Below are positions 27,750-36,521 of a stretch of DNA of 64,000 nt, piece by piece. The stretch covers positions 124,001 to 188,000 of the forward strand of contig JAHEZM010000004.1 of assembly GCA_023251075.1 (NCBI GenBank), read 5' to 3'. The notes below the pieces were generated by a model. It searched no databases. It was not told the origin of the DNA and worked only from the letters and a program-made list of their open reading frames with translations. The stretch's first letter is position 1, and every line of letters starts with the position of its first letter. This DNA is from Flavobacteriales bacterium. Its GTDB lineage: Bacteria; Bacteroidota; Bacteroidia; Flavobacteriales_C; GCA-002722245. Made by a program: the position numbers and the translations under genes.

Positions 27750-28922
27750 ATGAAGATGAGAATTATCACCTTATTGTCGTTGATGAGTTTGAGCATTATT
27801 GCATGCGAACCTTCAAAAAAACAAGCATTTACTACCACTGCTTCCGGAATTGAGTATCAAATTGTAAAGAAAACGGATGGAGCTGCTCCGGCTTCCGGAC
27901 AAATGGTGACTTTTTCATGGAAGGGAATGTATTCCGACAAAAAAGTTTTTCATAAACCAGTTAAAAATGAAACAACATCTTTCGTTCTGGGTTCTACTTT
28001 TGCCAGTGCTGGAATGGTGGAAGCTCTTCAATTATTGAAAGTAGGGGAGAAGGGAATTTTTAAAATGAAGAAAAGTTTGGCTTTTACTTCTTCCGATAAA
28101 TACAGTCATGCTCCGGCCGATTCATTAATCATTTTTGAAATTGAATTGAAAAAAGTGAGCGCTTGTCCAGCCCTAAAAGCTCCCTTGGAAGTAAAACATC
28201 TGAAAGATACTTTGAAAGGTCCGGGTGGTTTGTTGGTTATCATTGCAGGAAAAGGTAAAGGACAAAAAGTTGAAAAAGGAGGATCTGTATTTATTCATTA
28301 TTCGGGCTATTTAACCGATATGACTCCCTTTGATGCTTCAGTAACGCGGAACATGCCTTTTAAAACAGCGATTGGAAAAGGAATGGTAATTCAAGGTTGG
28401 GATGAAGGAATAAGTTTATTGCACGTGGGTGATACAGCACGTTTGATTATTCCTGCCAGTATGGGGTATGGAGCAAGATCTACAGGAAAAATTCCTGCGA
28501 ATTCCACCTTGATTTTTGATGTAACTGTTTTAGATTATAAAGCACCTATTAAGGCTACTCCTTTTGTTTTTGATGCTAAGAATATTCAAAAAACCGCTAG
28601 TGGATTACAATACGTTGTGATTGAAAAAGGAAGTGGTGAAGCTCCTAAAAAAGGAGGAATGGTAAAAGTACATTACACCGGTTATTTAGAAGATGGAAGC
28701 GTGTTTGATTCTTCGGTAGAGCGTGATGAGCCCTTTACTTTTAATGTGGGAATTGGTAGAGTTATTCAAGGTTGGGATGAAGGTATTATGATGATGAATA
28801 GCGGTGCAAAATATCGTTTTATAATTCCTTCCGATCTGGCTTATGGTGATCAGGGTTATCCTCCTGTAATTCCGCAAAAAGCAACATTGATTTTCGATGT
28901 GGAGATGTTGAAAGCAAATTAA
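27750..28922 (+). CDS. FKBP-type peptidyl-prolyl isomerase lipoprotein with three tandem FKBP domains
   Basis: The lipobox SIIAC (Cys19) is followed by three FKBP modules. The first is divergent (about 30-135). The second (about 150-265) has VFIHYSGYLTDMTPFDAS. The third (about 280-390) has VKVHYTGYLEDGSVFDSS and the active-site-like VIQGWDEGI also present in the second. Three such modules in one lipoprotein suggest a chaperone for exported or outer-membrane clients. The last base of its stop is the first base of the next gene's ATG. Confidence 0.87.
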   Translation: MKMRIITLLSLMSLSIIACEPSKKQAFTTTASGIEYQIVKKTDGAAPASGQMVTFSWKGMYSDKKVFHKPVKNETTSFVLGSTFASAGMVEALQLLKVGEKGIFKMKKSLAFTSSDKYSHAPADSLIIFEIELKKVSACPALKAPLEVKHLKDTLKGPGGLLVIIAGKGKGQKVEKGGSVFIHYSGYLTDMTPFDASVTRNMPFKTAIGKGMVIQGWDEGISLLHVGDTARLIIPASMGYGARSTGKIPANSTLIFDVTVLDYKAPIKATPFVFDAKNIQKTASGLQYVVIEKGSGEAPKKGGMVKVHYTGYLEDGSVFDSSVERDEPFTFNVGIGRVIQGWDEGIMMMNSGAKYRFIIPSDLAYGDQGYPPVIPQKATLIFDVEMLKAN

Positions 28923-29371
28923 TGGAATTAAAAGAAAAACTGCACAAAGCTTGTGAAGAGTATGTTTTAGGGAAAATAAAATCCTTGAAACATACTTTTG
29001 ATGAGTTGAAATCTTCTTCTGAATCTGAATCGAAAAGTACTGCTGGCGACAAACATGAAACCGGTCGGGCGATGCTTCAACTTGAACAAGAAAAAAATGC
29101 CGAGCAAATGAAACAGGCAGAAGATTTGTTGAGTGCCTTACAGAAAATACATTTCAACACAACGCATTCTAAAATAGCTTCGGGTAGTTTGGTAGAAACC
29201 AATCGTGGGGCATTTTATATATCAGTGAGTGCAGGTAAAATAGAGGTGGAAGGGAAAGTATATTTTGCAGTTTCGGCACAGGCACCTATAGCTTTGAAAC
29301 TACTAGGGCTTCAAGAAAAAGCTATTGCAAAATTCAATGGTGTGGAATATCAAATTCAAAAGGTGTTGTAA
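28922..29371 (+). CDS. GreA/GreB-like protein
   Basis: The 149-residue protein has an N-terminal coiled coil (about 1-75) with the phrase STAGDKHETGRAMLQLEQEKN. A C-terminal beta domain resembles the Gre factor C-terminal fold (SLVETNRGAFYISVSAGKI, VYFAVSAQAPIALKLLG). The N-terminal phrase recurs in Bacteroidota homologues often mis-annotated as 3-oxoacyl-ACP synthase. It may bind the RNA polymerase secondary channel, but I see no proof that it relieves pausing. It is the last gene of the FKBP operon. Confidence 0.65.
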   Translation: MELKEKLHKACEEYVLGKIKSLKHTFDELKSSSESESKSTAGDKHETGRAMLQLEQEKNAEQMKQAEDLLSALQKIHFNTTHSKIASGSLVETNRGAFYISVSAGKIEVEGKVYFAVSAQAPIALKLLGLQEKAIAKFNGVEYQIQKVL

Positions 29372-29490
29372 GTCTGTTTTTCGAATCCTCTCCCAAATCC
29401 TACGGATAATAAATTAGAACAAACAGCTACTCAAATCCCTGTACACAATTCCTTCTTTTATCTCAACTTTGGTTCATCAAATTATTCAAT

Positions 29491-30228
29491 ATGAACGCAA
29501 AATATTTTTTAATCGCTTTAATCGCCACCACAGCTTGTAATTCTTCTGACGAAGAAAATACTGATTTAGAGATGCACGGATGCACGGTGCCTAAAGTGGA
29601 AGCTCCCCTCACTTTAAAAGAAAATGAAGTGATCATGGAAGATAAAGTGGTGGTGCTTCCTGTTGAAAATGAAGAAACTTCAGCGAATACTTTTTCTTCC
29701 GACGGGAAATTGAAAGTCGATAAAAAATCAGGAAAGATATTTTTGGGTAAAAAAGAAATCAAAAACAATATCGATTTAAGTTCTACCGTAGTGAATTTTC
29801 AATTGGTGAATTCAGGAGATCAACCAGAATATTTGATTTTAACAGATCAATCTTTTACAGGAGATAGAGAAGAAGTGTTAAACTACACCCGTGCTTACCA
29901 CTGTAAATTGGTGGATACTACTTTGGAATTAATTCCTATGCAGGCGATGGTGAGTGAAGAAATAGGGAAATATGATACTTGTGAGGTGTATTCGGTTTGT
30001 TCAATTAAAAACTTTTGGGAGAATGATAATGAATTGTTGAGTGAGGAAGAAGATGTAACGAGTCATTATTTGAATTATAATCCACAAGAAAAAACTTTTA
30101 CTTATAAAGAAACCAATCGTGAGTTTTTAGAAGAAAACAATGAAGAAACTTTTTACGAAGCAATCGGGAAATTTGAATATAGAAATGGGGTCTTCTATCA
30201 GGTTAAAGAAGAAGTGAAAAAGATATGA
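29491..30228 (+). CDS. Lipoprotein of unknown function
   Basis: The lipobox TTAC gives Cys16. A 230-residue acidic, beta-rich domain with no recognisable motif follows. Acidic runs (EENDE, EEDV) and the stretch LILTDQSFTGDREEVLNYTRAYHCK are visible. It precedes two small membrane-protein genes with a 4-base overlap to the first, so the three are probably one unit. Confidence 0.6.
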   Translation: MNAKYFLIALIATTACNSSDEENTDLEMHGCTVPKVEAPLTLKENEVIMEDKVVVLPVENEETSANTFSSDGKLKVDKKSGKIFLGKKEIKNNIDLSSTVVNFQLVNSGDQPEYLILTDQSFTGDREEVLNYTRAYHCKLVDTTLELIPMQAMVSEEIGKYDTCEVYSVCSIKNFWENDNELLSEEEDVTSHYLNYNPQEKTFTYKETNREFLEENNEETFYEAIGKFEYRNGVFYQVKEEVKKI

Positions 30229-30494
30229 GTTGGAAAATTAAATGGCGGTATCCGTCGGCGTTATTGCTAATTTCGATGGTATATTTATCTATTCTAATGG
30301 TGAATTATAAATTAAGATTGTTAGATACCGGAATTAGTTTGAAGTATGAAAGTTTAAGGGAAACTGAACTGATGTTGATGGAGAAGCAAATCGAAAATTC
30401 ATTTTTTTATACTGCTGTTGCTTTCAATATTTCTTTAGTGATGTTCCTGATGATACTGATCTATAAATGGTTCATTCAAAAAGAGGAAGATTAA
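30225..30494 (+). CDS. Small two-segment membrane protein, unrecognised
   Basis: The 89-residue protein has two hydrophobic helices (about 8-28 and 58-82) and a short Glu-rich tail. It overlaps the lipoprotein gene by 4 bases and shares one base with the next start. I do not recognise a family. Confidence 0.55.
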   Translation: MSWKIKWRYPSALLLISMVYLSILMVNYKLRLLDTGISLKYESLRETELMLMEKQIENSFFYTAVAFNISLVMFLMILIYKWFIQKEED

Positions 30495-30781
30495 TGAGAT
30501 TGGTAAAGACAAGCTTAGTATTTCTGATCTCTATTCCTTTAGGGGTAATAGCTATGTGGATTTTTAATTTTGGAATTATAGATAGCATATTCATGGATCC
30601 CTGTTACTATCATATTCATGAACCCAATCCATTCATATTGATCTTTTACGGTTATTCTGCAGCAGAAGGATATCATCTTTCTCCCAACCTGTTCAACCTT
30701 ATTTTAACAATAGTATTAGGAGTTGGAGTAGGCCTTTGGATGGGGAAATATTTTTTAAAAAGGTATGGGGTGATTGCATGA
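30494..30781 (+). CDS. Small membrane protein, unrecognised
   Basis: Reading from the ATG at 30494 gives 95 residues with two hydrophobic helices around a loop rich in Tyr, His and Pro (DPCYYHIHEPNPF). The TAATG overlap with the previous gene suggests coupled translation and decides the start; an earlier ATG at 30467 lies inside the upstream gene. No family is recognised. Confidence 0.55.
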   Translation: MRLVKTSLVFLISIPLGVIAMWIFNFGIIDSIFMDPCYYHIHEPNPFILIFYGYSAAEGYHLSPNLFNLILTIVLGVGVGLWMGKYFLKRYGVIA

Positions 30782-30787
30782 GTAAGG

Positions 30788-30895
30788 GGACACTAGTTCC
30801 TTCGGAGTACTTCAGGAGACAATCAGAGCCTGAAGAGTAAGTCGCATTCACGGAAATATTTGTCATCCTGAGGTACTCCGAAGGAACTAGTGTCC
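30788..30895. repeat. Long inverted repeat
   Basis: Two 30-bp arms (30788-30817 and 30866-30895) are complementary with one mismatch. Each contains CTAGTTCCTTCGGAGTAC. The 48-base spacer shows no gene. It lies 6 bases after the small membrane-protein gene and just before a terminator. Confidence 0.8.
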
Positions 30896-30903
30896 TATAC
30901 TTT

Positions 30904-30943
30904 AAACAAAAAACCTCCGGTTTTTACCGAAGGTTTTTTGTTT
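30904..30943. terminator. Bidirectional rho-independent terminator
   Basis: Stem AACAAAAAACCTCCGGT pairs with ACCGAAGGTTTTTTGTT with one mismatch around a short T-rich loop. It separates the convergent small membrane-protein genes from fba. Confidence 0.85.
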
Positions 30944-30957
30944 TATTTTTTCTCTTC

Positions 30958-32034
30958 TTAAAGAGTATTGATATTATTCAAATCCTGGAAAGATTGTTTC
31001 AATCTTGCGCTGAAAGACTCTTCTGCTTTGCGCATCCAAACACGTGGATCGTAATATTTTTTGTTAGGAGAATCTTCACCTTCAGGATTTCCAATTTGTC
31101 CTTGTAAGTATCCTTTTTTACTTTCATAGAAACCACGAATTCCATCCCAAAAAGCCCATTGTAAATCGGTATCGATATTCATTTTAATAGCACCGTAAGA
31201 AATAGCCTCACGAATTTCTTCTACTGTAGAGCCTGATCCACCGTGGAATACGAAATCAACTGGATTATGACCAGTGTTGTATTTCTTTTGGATATATTGT
31301 TGTGAGTTATCTAAAATTTTTGGAGTTAATTTTACATTCCCTGGTTTGTAAACACCATGAACGTTACCAAAAGCGGCAGCGATAGTAAATTTATCGCTCA
31401 CTTTTTTCAACTCTTCGTAAGCATAAGCTACTTCTTCAGGTTGAGTATATAACTTAGAACTATCAACACCAGAATTGTCAACACCATCTTCTTCACCACC
31501 GGTTACACCTAGCTCAATTTCCAAAGTCATTCCCATTTTGCTCATTCTTTCCAAATATGTTTTGCATATTTCAATGTTTTCATGAAGAGGTTCTTCAGAA
31601 AGATCGATCATATGAGAAGAGAAAAGAGGTACACCGTTGGTTTTGTAGAATTTTTCACCGGCAGTTAACATGCCATCCATCCAAGGCAATAATTTTTTAG
31701 CACAGTGGTCGGTATGTAAAATTACTCTTGCACCATATAGTTCAGCCATTTCCCAAACATGGTGAGCACCTGATACAGCACCCGCAATAGCAGCACGCTG
31801 ACCATCGTTATTCAATCCTTTACCCGCATTGAAAATAGCTCCACCATTAGAAAATTGAATGATTACGGGAGCATTCACCGCCACAGCAGTTTCCATTACC
31901 GCATTGATGGTGTTGGTGCCTGTAACGTTTACAGCAGGAAGAGCGAATTTTTTCGCTTTCGCCAATTGAAATATTTGTTGAACCCCGTCACCAGTAATTA
32001 CGCCTGGTTTAATTTGTGTAGCAGTAGCAGTCAT
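30958..32034 (-). CDS. fbaA: Class II fructose-1,6-bisphosphate aldolase
   Basis: The 358-residue length and content match the E. coli FbaA-type class II enzymes. The zinc-ligand motif is HTDHCAKKLLP, followed by ALEIELGVTGGEEDGVD-like text (here starting TLEIELG), FHGGSGST, and MNIDTDLQWAFW. It cleaves fructose 1,6-bisphosphate in glycolysis and makes it in gluconeogenesis. It lies downstream of accD by 11 bases on the same strand. Confidence 0.96.
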   Translation of the reverse strand: MTATATQIKPGVITGDGVQQIFQLAKAKKFALPAVNVTGTNTINAVMETAVAVNAPVIIQFSNGGAIFNAGKGLNNDGQRAAIAGAVSGAHHVWEMAELYGARVILHTDHCAKKLLPWMDGMLTAGEKFYKTNGVPLFSSHMIDLSEEPLHENIEICKTYLERMSKMGMTLEIELGVTGGEEDGVDNSGVDSSKLYTQPEEVAYAYEELKKVSDKFTIAAAFGNVHGVYKPGNVKLTPKILDNSQQYIQKKYNTGHNPVDFVFHGGSGSTVEEIREAISYGAIKMNIDTDLQWAFWDGIRGFYESKKGYLQGQIGNPEGEDSPNKKYYDPRVWMRKAEESFSARLKQSFQDLNNINTL

Positions 32035-32045
32035 TGTTTATTGTT

Positions 32046-32891
32046 TTAGTTTTGAAATAGTTTTATAGTTTGAGCAATTTTAGCTTTCAAGTCTTTTCTT
32101 TCCACGATGAAATCCAAGAATCCTTGATCTAAAACGAATTCAGCAGTTTGAAATCCTTTGGGTAAATCTTTTTTAATAGTTTCTTTTACTACTCTCGGAC
32201 CAGCGAAACCAATTAAAGCACCTGGTTCAGCAATATTCACATCACCCAGCATAGCGAAAGAAGCAGTAACACCACCTGTGGTAGGATCGGTCATTAAAGA
32301 GATATAAGGTAATTTTGCTTTTGCTAAAAGTGTGAGTTTTGCTGATGTTTTGGCCATTTGCATTAATGAAAATGCGGCTTCCATCATACGGGCACCACCC
32401 GATTTAGAAATGATGATCAGTGGCTTTTTGTATTTCAGACAATGATCAATAGCGCGAGAAATTTTTTCTCCTACTACTGAACCCATTGAACCGCCAATAA
32501 AATTGAAATTCATGGCTACTACCACAGCATCTAAACCATCTATTTTACCATGAGCTGCAGAAGCAGCATCATTTTCACCGGTTTTTTTAATAGAATCAGC
32601 AACTCTATCAATGTATTTTTTGGTGTCGGTAAATTTTAACGGATCGCCAGAGGTCATGTTAGGCGCAATTTCAATGTATTTATTGTCGTCGAAAAGAATG
32701 TGGAAATATTCCTTTGAGTTGATTCTTTCGTGATAGCCGCAACCTGAGCAAACCCAGTGGGTGCTTTTGTGCTCCTCAGAGGTTACTACTTTGGCACATT
32801 TACCACATTGGTACCACAGACCTTCGGGCGTTTCCTTCTTTTCTTCGGTGGGAGTGTTAATTCCTTCTTTAACTCTTTTAAACCAAACCAT
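32046..32891 (-). CDS. accD: Acetyl-CoA carboxylase carboxyltransferase subunit beta
   Basis: The N-terminal zinc ribbon has four cysteines (YQCGKC and WVCSGC). The carboxyltransferase domain includes [36 protein letters not shown] and GFAGPRV. It pairs with AccA to carboxylate acetyl-CoA for fatty acid synthesis. I chose the ATG at 32891 ([10 protein letters not shown]), the usual start of the family; one 7 codons upstream at 32912 is also open. Confidence 0.95.
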   Translation of the reverse strand: MVWFKRVKEGINTPTEEKKETPEGLWYQCGKCAKVVTSEEHKSTHWVCSGCGYHERINSKEYFHILFDDNKYIEIAPNMTSGDPLKFTDTKKYIDRVADSIKKTGENDAASAAHGKIDGLDAVVVAMNFNFIGGSMGSVVGEKISRAIDHCLKYKKPLIIISKSGGARMMEAAFSLMQMAKTSAKLTLLAKAKLPYISLMTDPTTGGVTASFAMLGDVNIAEPGALIGFAGPRVVKETIKKDLPKGFQTAEFVLDQGFLDFIVERKDLKAKIAQTIKLFQN

Positions 32892-32996
32892 AGTTTCAGA
32901 TTCTTCTGTCATAATTTGAGGGGCAAATGTAAGGAATTTAGTTTAAGGATTAAAGTATGAGGGATAAAGTGTTGTTTGTGCTTGTTTTAGGGCAAT

Positions 32997-35366
32997 TTAG
33001 AAAGGATATCCTATACCAATATTGAATTCGCCTTCATTGAGTTTGAACTGATAAACTTCATTCAAATACGGCTTCTTAATAGGCCAGCCCACATCTACTC
33101 GTGCGATGAGGAAAGTGAAATCGAAGCGTAAACCTACTCCTGCTGCCACAGCCAATTCTTTATAAGCTCTATTGAAATGAAAAACTGCTTTATCGTCGTT
33201 GTCCTGCAATCTCCATATATTTCCGGCATCGGTGAACAGGGCACCTTTAATCATGGAGTTAATTCTAAAACGGTATTCCGCATTCAATTCCAATTTGATT
33301 TCTCCTAATTTATCTATCGCTGAAGAATCAAGGGAAGAGCCGGGTCCCAATGTTCTGATTTTCCAGCCTCTGATACCATTGGCACCACCGGTAAAAAATA
33401 ACTTGTCGAAAGGTACGGCAATATCACCTTTTCCAAAGGGGATGGCAAAACCAGCATAACTTCTAAAAATTAATTGTCGTTCTTTTCCATACTGGTAATA
33501 TTTTTTGAAATCGGCGTCTATTTTCACAAATTTAGAATAACGAATTCCGCCAATCATTTGGGCTCCGGAGTTGTCTTTCTGAAAAATTCCTGTGTAATTG
33601 AGGAGTGAGCCTAAAACTCCCGTGAAGTTACCATTTACATGAAGTGTTCTGGGGTTGGTAACTCCTTTTTTTAATGCTTCATTGTAAAGAAAAGAATACT
33701 TTAAACCTGCATTAAAATAATCTTGAAATGAATGTGCCAAACGTGGATCTTTAATTTCTAGCTGAGTTAAAATAATAGAGTTTTTATTTAAGTAAGATAA
33801 GCTGACATCAGGAATAGAGAGTTTATGAGATTTGTATTGTGTTTCACTCATTTCATAAGTATTGCTGAAACCAAAAACCCAGCGTTCATATTCCTTTCTG
33901 TTTTGGTAGTTGAAATAGGAGGAAATAGTGGTTTTAGGATAAGCATCTCTAATGAGTTGTTTGGATAAAGTGGGGAAAAATAAAAGTGAAGGAATACGCA
34001 TAGAGAGTTGCGGCCCAATATCGGTACCAATGATTGTATTGCCTGTTGCTGTGTTTTTAATGTTTTCCGCAAATACTTTTACCCTAAATTCTAACTGTTC
34101 CAATCCTCTAAAAGGGTTTTTGGTTTTATACACCACAATTCCGCCACCACCAAACCCTTCTCTAAACGTAAACTGACCTTCAGCTGAAAGTGAATGCCTG
34201 TTTTTGGAATTCATTTTTATGATTACATCTAATTTGGGGTTGGTATCGGTTTCTATTTTGTTGTAATCTATTTTTATATAATTGAAGATACCCAGGTTGT
34301 TAAGCTGATGGTAGGTATCTTGGTATTGTTGTAAGCGATAGTGTTTATTTTGTTTGAAATAAATAGCCTTCGCAATAGGTGTGGTTTTGTATTTAAGAGT
34401 ATCACGGTAAATAAAGGTAATCATGGTGGTGTCGAGTGTCCATTTACGCTTGTTTCTGGAAACATCTCCAATAATAGTAAGTGAATCGGTAGGTAATAAA
34501 TGTGGTAATGCGGGATTGAAATCAGTTTGAACATAAATATTTCTAATGCGGTATCTTTTATGATGGCTCACAGTGGTCGAATCACTGTTTGAATTTCTAT
34601 AAACAGGATTGTCGATAATCACATTTACATTCACTTTGTGGTTTCCTAAGGTAGAATCAACTTGATATCTTATGAAATATTCATTGAAATCAAAGTATCC
34701 TTTATTTTGATACAAATTGGAGAGGTGTAGTCGTTCATTATTCAATTCATTAATATCGAAAAGCGCATTCTTTTTTAGAGGCAGATTAAGTGAATCTTCA
34801 TTGAAAAAACGATGCATGTTTTTATCGGTAGAAACCAATTTAATATTTGCAACAGTGTAAGGAATACCAAGATCTACAGTGTAGATTACGTTCGCTTTCT
34901 TTTTACCTATATATTTAATCTTGTAGTTGATTTTACTTTCGTAATAACCTTTATTGCGTAAATATGTTTTTAGTTGAAGGACTGAGCCGGGTAATTTTAT
35001 GCTGTCTAAAACCACAGGTTCTTCCCCTAAGGCTTCAATCGATTTCAATCGCAAGCGAGTAAAGAATCCATGTTTTTTATTTATGAAATCTTCGGTGTCA
35101 TCTTTTCTTTTATGTAATACATTGTATAGGGTAAGATAAATTCTCCATTGTCCTAAAACCATTGCTTTATTGGGTTTTTGCTTTAGGTATGAAGCTAATT
35201 CTTCAGCATCAATAGTGTTTTGTTTTTGTGTGAATTTCAGTTCGTTTTTGTACAATAAAAATTTATCGTCGGGAACAAAATGAGTCGATTTGCATCCGTT
35301 TAGTAAAATACTTAGGATAAGGAGTAAGAAAGATATTTGTGCTATACTTTTCGACAAGAGATTCAT
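32997..35366 (-). CDS. tamL: BamA/TamA-family outer-membrane assembly lipoprotein
   Basis: A signal sequence with lipobox ILLNGC (Cys25 from this start) is followed by POTRA-like repeats (about 35-400), with phrases such as LKTYLRNKGYYESKI and LSNLYQNKGYFDF. A C-terminal Omp85 barrel (about 400-789) contains the fold hallmark GGANGIRGW and FDFTFLIARVDVGWPI. A lipidated Omp85 of this kind is TamL, which works with TamB in Bacteroidota outer-membrane assembly. The start could be a TTG 12 bases upstream; I prefer the ATG. Confidence 0.87.
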   Translation of the reverse strand: MNLLSKSIAQISFLLLILSILLNGCKSTHFVPDDKFLLYKNELKFTQKQNTIDAEELASYLKQKPNKAMVLGQWRIYLTLYNVLHKRKDDTEDFINKKHGFFTRLRLKSIEALGEEPVVLDSIKLPGSVLQLKTYLRNKGYYESKINYKIKYIGKKKANVIYTVDLGIPYTVANIKLVSTDKNMHRFFNEDSLNLPLKKNALFDINELNNERLHLSNLYQNKGYFDFNEYFIRYQVDSTLGNHKVNVNVIIDNPVYRNSNSDSTTVSHHKRYRIRNIYVQTDFNPALPHLLPTDSLTIIGDVSRNKRKWTLDTTMITFIYRDTLKYKTTPIAKAIYFKQNKHYRLQQYQDTYHQLNNLGIFNYIKIDYNKIETDTNPKLDVIIKMNSKNRHSLSAEGQFTFREGFGGGGIVVYKTKNPFRGLEQLEFRVKVFAENIKNTATGNTIIGTDIGPQLSMRIPSLLFFPTLSKQLIRDAYPKTTISSYFNYQNRKEYERWVFGFSNTYEMSETQYKSHKLSIPDVSLSYLNKNSIILTQLEIKDPRLAHSFQDYFNAGLKYSFLYNEALKKGVTNPRTLHVNGNFTGVLGSLLNYTGIFQKDNSGAQMIGGIRYSKFVKIDADFKKYYQYGKERQLIFRSYAGFAIPFGKGDIAVPFDKLFFTGGANGIRGWKIRTLGPGSSLDSSAIDKLGEIKLELNAEYRFRINSMIKGALFTDAGNIWRLQDNDDKAVFHFNRAYKELAVAAGVGLRFDFTFLIARVDVGWPIKKPYLNEVYQFKLNEGEFNIGIGYPF

Positions 35367-35401
35367 TTTCTTTGTCAAAATAAGCTAATTTTACTGTGAT
35401 A

Positions 35402-36154
35402 ATGCAAACCCTATCTAAGAATAAAATTTCACACATTGCTTCTTTGCAACAAAAGAAGTTGCGAATAGAGCATCAACAATTTGTAGTAGAGGGTGGAAAA
35501 GGAGTGCAAGAATTTTTAGATGCGGGATTGAATTTGGAAATATTAGTGGTGCTGAATGAAGAAAATGCTAGTGATTTTAAAGTAGGTGCAGAAAAAATAT
35601 TTCAGGTAGAAACAAAAGACGCTAAAAAAATCAGTTCGCTATCAACCTTTCCCGAAGTGCTGGCAGTTTTTAAAATACCAGAGATTAAAATAGATAATAG
35701 TTGGAAAAATAAATTTTCTTTAGTTCTCGATGGTGTTCGTGATCCTGGAAATATGGGTACTATTATTCGAACTGCCGACTGGTTTGGTATTCAACATGTT
35801 TTTTGTTCCAGTGATTCAGTTGATATTTATAACTCTAAGGTAGTACAAGCTACTATGGGGTCGTTGGCGAGAGTAAAAGTTTATTCTGTAAATATGGTTG
35901 AACTTTTGAATGAAGCCAAAAAAGAACTTAATTTTTCTGTTTTGGGTGCCTTTATGGAAGGAGAAGATGTTCGAGAATTAAAATCAGTAGATAAAGGTTT
36001 TTTGATAATGGGTAATGAGTCGCAAGGCATCAGAAGTGAGGCTATTTCTTTCATTACTAAAAAAGTTTCTATAAAAAGAGGGGGGACATCGGCGGCTGAA
36101 TCCTTGAATGTTTCTATAGCTACCGCGGTTTTGTGTCATTCTTTAACAAGGTGA
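35402..36154 (+). CDS. SpoU/TrmH-family RNA 2'-O-methyltransferase
   Basis: The N-terminal substrate-binding domain (about 10-95) is followed by the SPOUT knot with its three motifs: LVLDGVRDPGNMGTIIRTADW (motif 1), IMGNESQGI (motif 2) and SAAESLNVSIATAVLCHSL (motif 3). It methylates a ribose in rRNA or tRNA, with the target unknown. A GTG two codons upstream is possible. It diverges from tamL. Confidence 0.9.
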   Translation: MQTLSKNKISHIASLQQKKLRIEHQQFVVEGGKGVQEFLDAGLNLEILVVLNEENASDFKVGAEKIFQVETKDAKKISSLSTFPEVLAVFKIPEIKIDNSWKNKFSLVLDGVRDPGNMGTIIRTADWFGIQHVFCSSDSVDIYNSKVVQATMGSLARVKVYSVNMVELLNEAKKELNFSVLGAFMEGEDVRELKSVDKGFLIMGNESQGIRSEAISFITKKVSIKRGGTSAAESLNVSIATAVLCHSLTR

Positions 36155-36169
36155 TGTTTATTAAATAAC

Positions 36170-36200
36170 TTGACAAATTCGGTCGCACTTACTATTTTAG
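36170..36200 (+). promoter_or_regulatory. Candidate Bacteroidota sigma-A promoter
   Basis: TTG at 36170 and TATTTTAG at 36193 are 20 bases apart. They resemble the Bacteroidota consensus TTTG and TAnnTTTG, with one mismatch in the second box. It would serve the small gene at 36218. Confidence 0.4.
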
Positions 36201-36217
36201 TCCAAACAGTACATTGA

Positions 36218-36427
36218 ATGGAAATTAATTCAACTTTTGAATACTTAAAAGCGCTAGATACTATCGCTGAAATTATTGAGGCTCCTTTGATTACTCCGGA
36301 TGCTAAAGTTCGTTTGAAAAAGATGATGGCGGCTGTGCGTGCGTTTGAAAAACATGCTTTAACAGTTGAAACGGCTCAGGAAAGATTGGTTGACCTGTTT
36401 GTTAGTCAGCCTTTTCTCATGAATTAA
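36218..36427 (+). CDS. Small conserved-looking protein (69 aa), unrecognised
   Basis: The peptide is mostly helical and amphipathic (LKALDTIAEIIEAPLITPDAKVRLKKMMAAVRAFEK) with no motif I can name. A candidate promoter lies 18 bases upstream. The following gene begins 94 bases later after an AT-rich gap. The composition and clear start suggest it is real. Confidence 0.5.
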   Translation: MEINSTFEYLKALDTIAEIIEAPLITPDAKVRLKKMMAAVRAFEKHALTVETAQERLVDLFVSQPFLMN

Positions 36428-36521
36428 AATCAGTTATTAACATTTTTGAATAACTTCCTTTCATTAAGGGAGTAGTTTTTTCACTAACTTAACTTAAATT
36501 TAGCCCAACTGATAGTTTTTA

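Noticed and set aside
35367-35402. TTGACA near the tamL start as a promoter -35 box
   Set aside because: Bacteroidota promoters do not use the E. coli -35 consensus, and no matching TAnnTTTG lies at the right distance.
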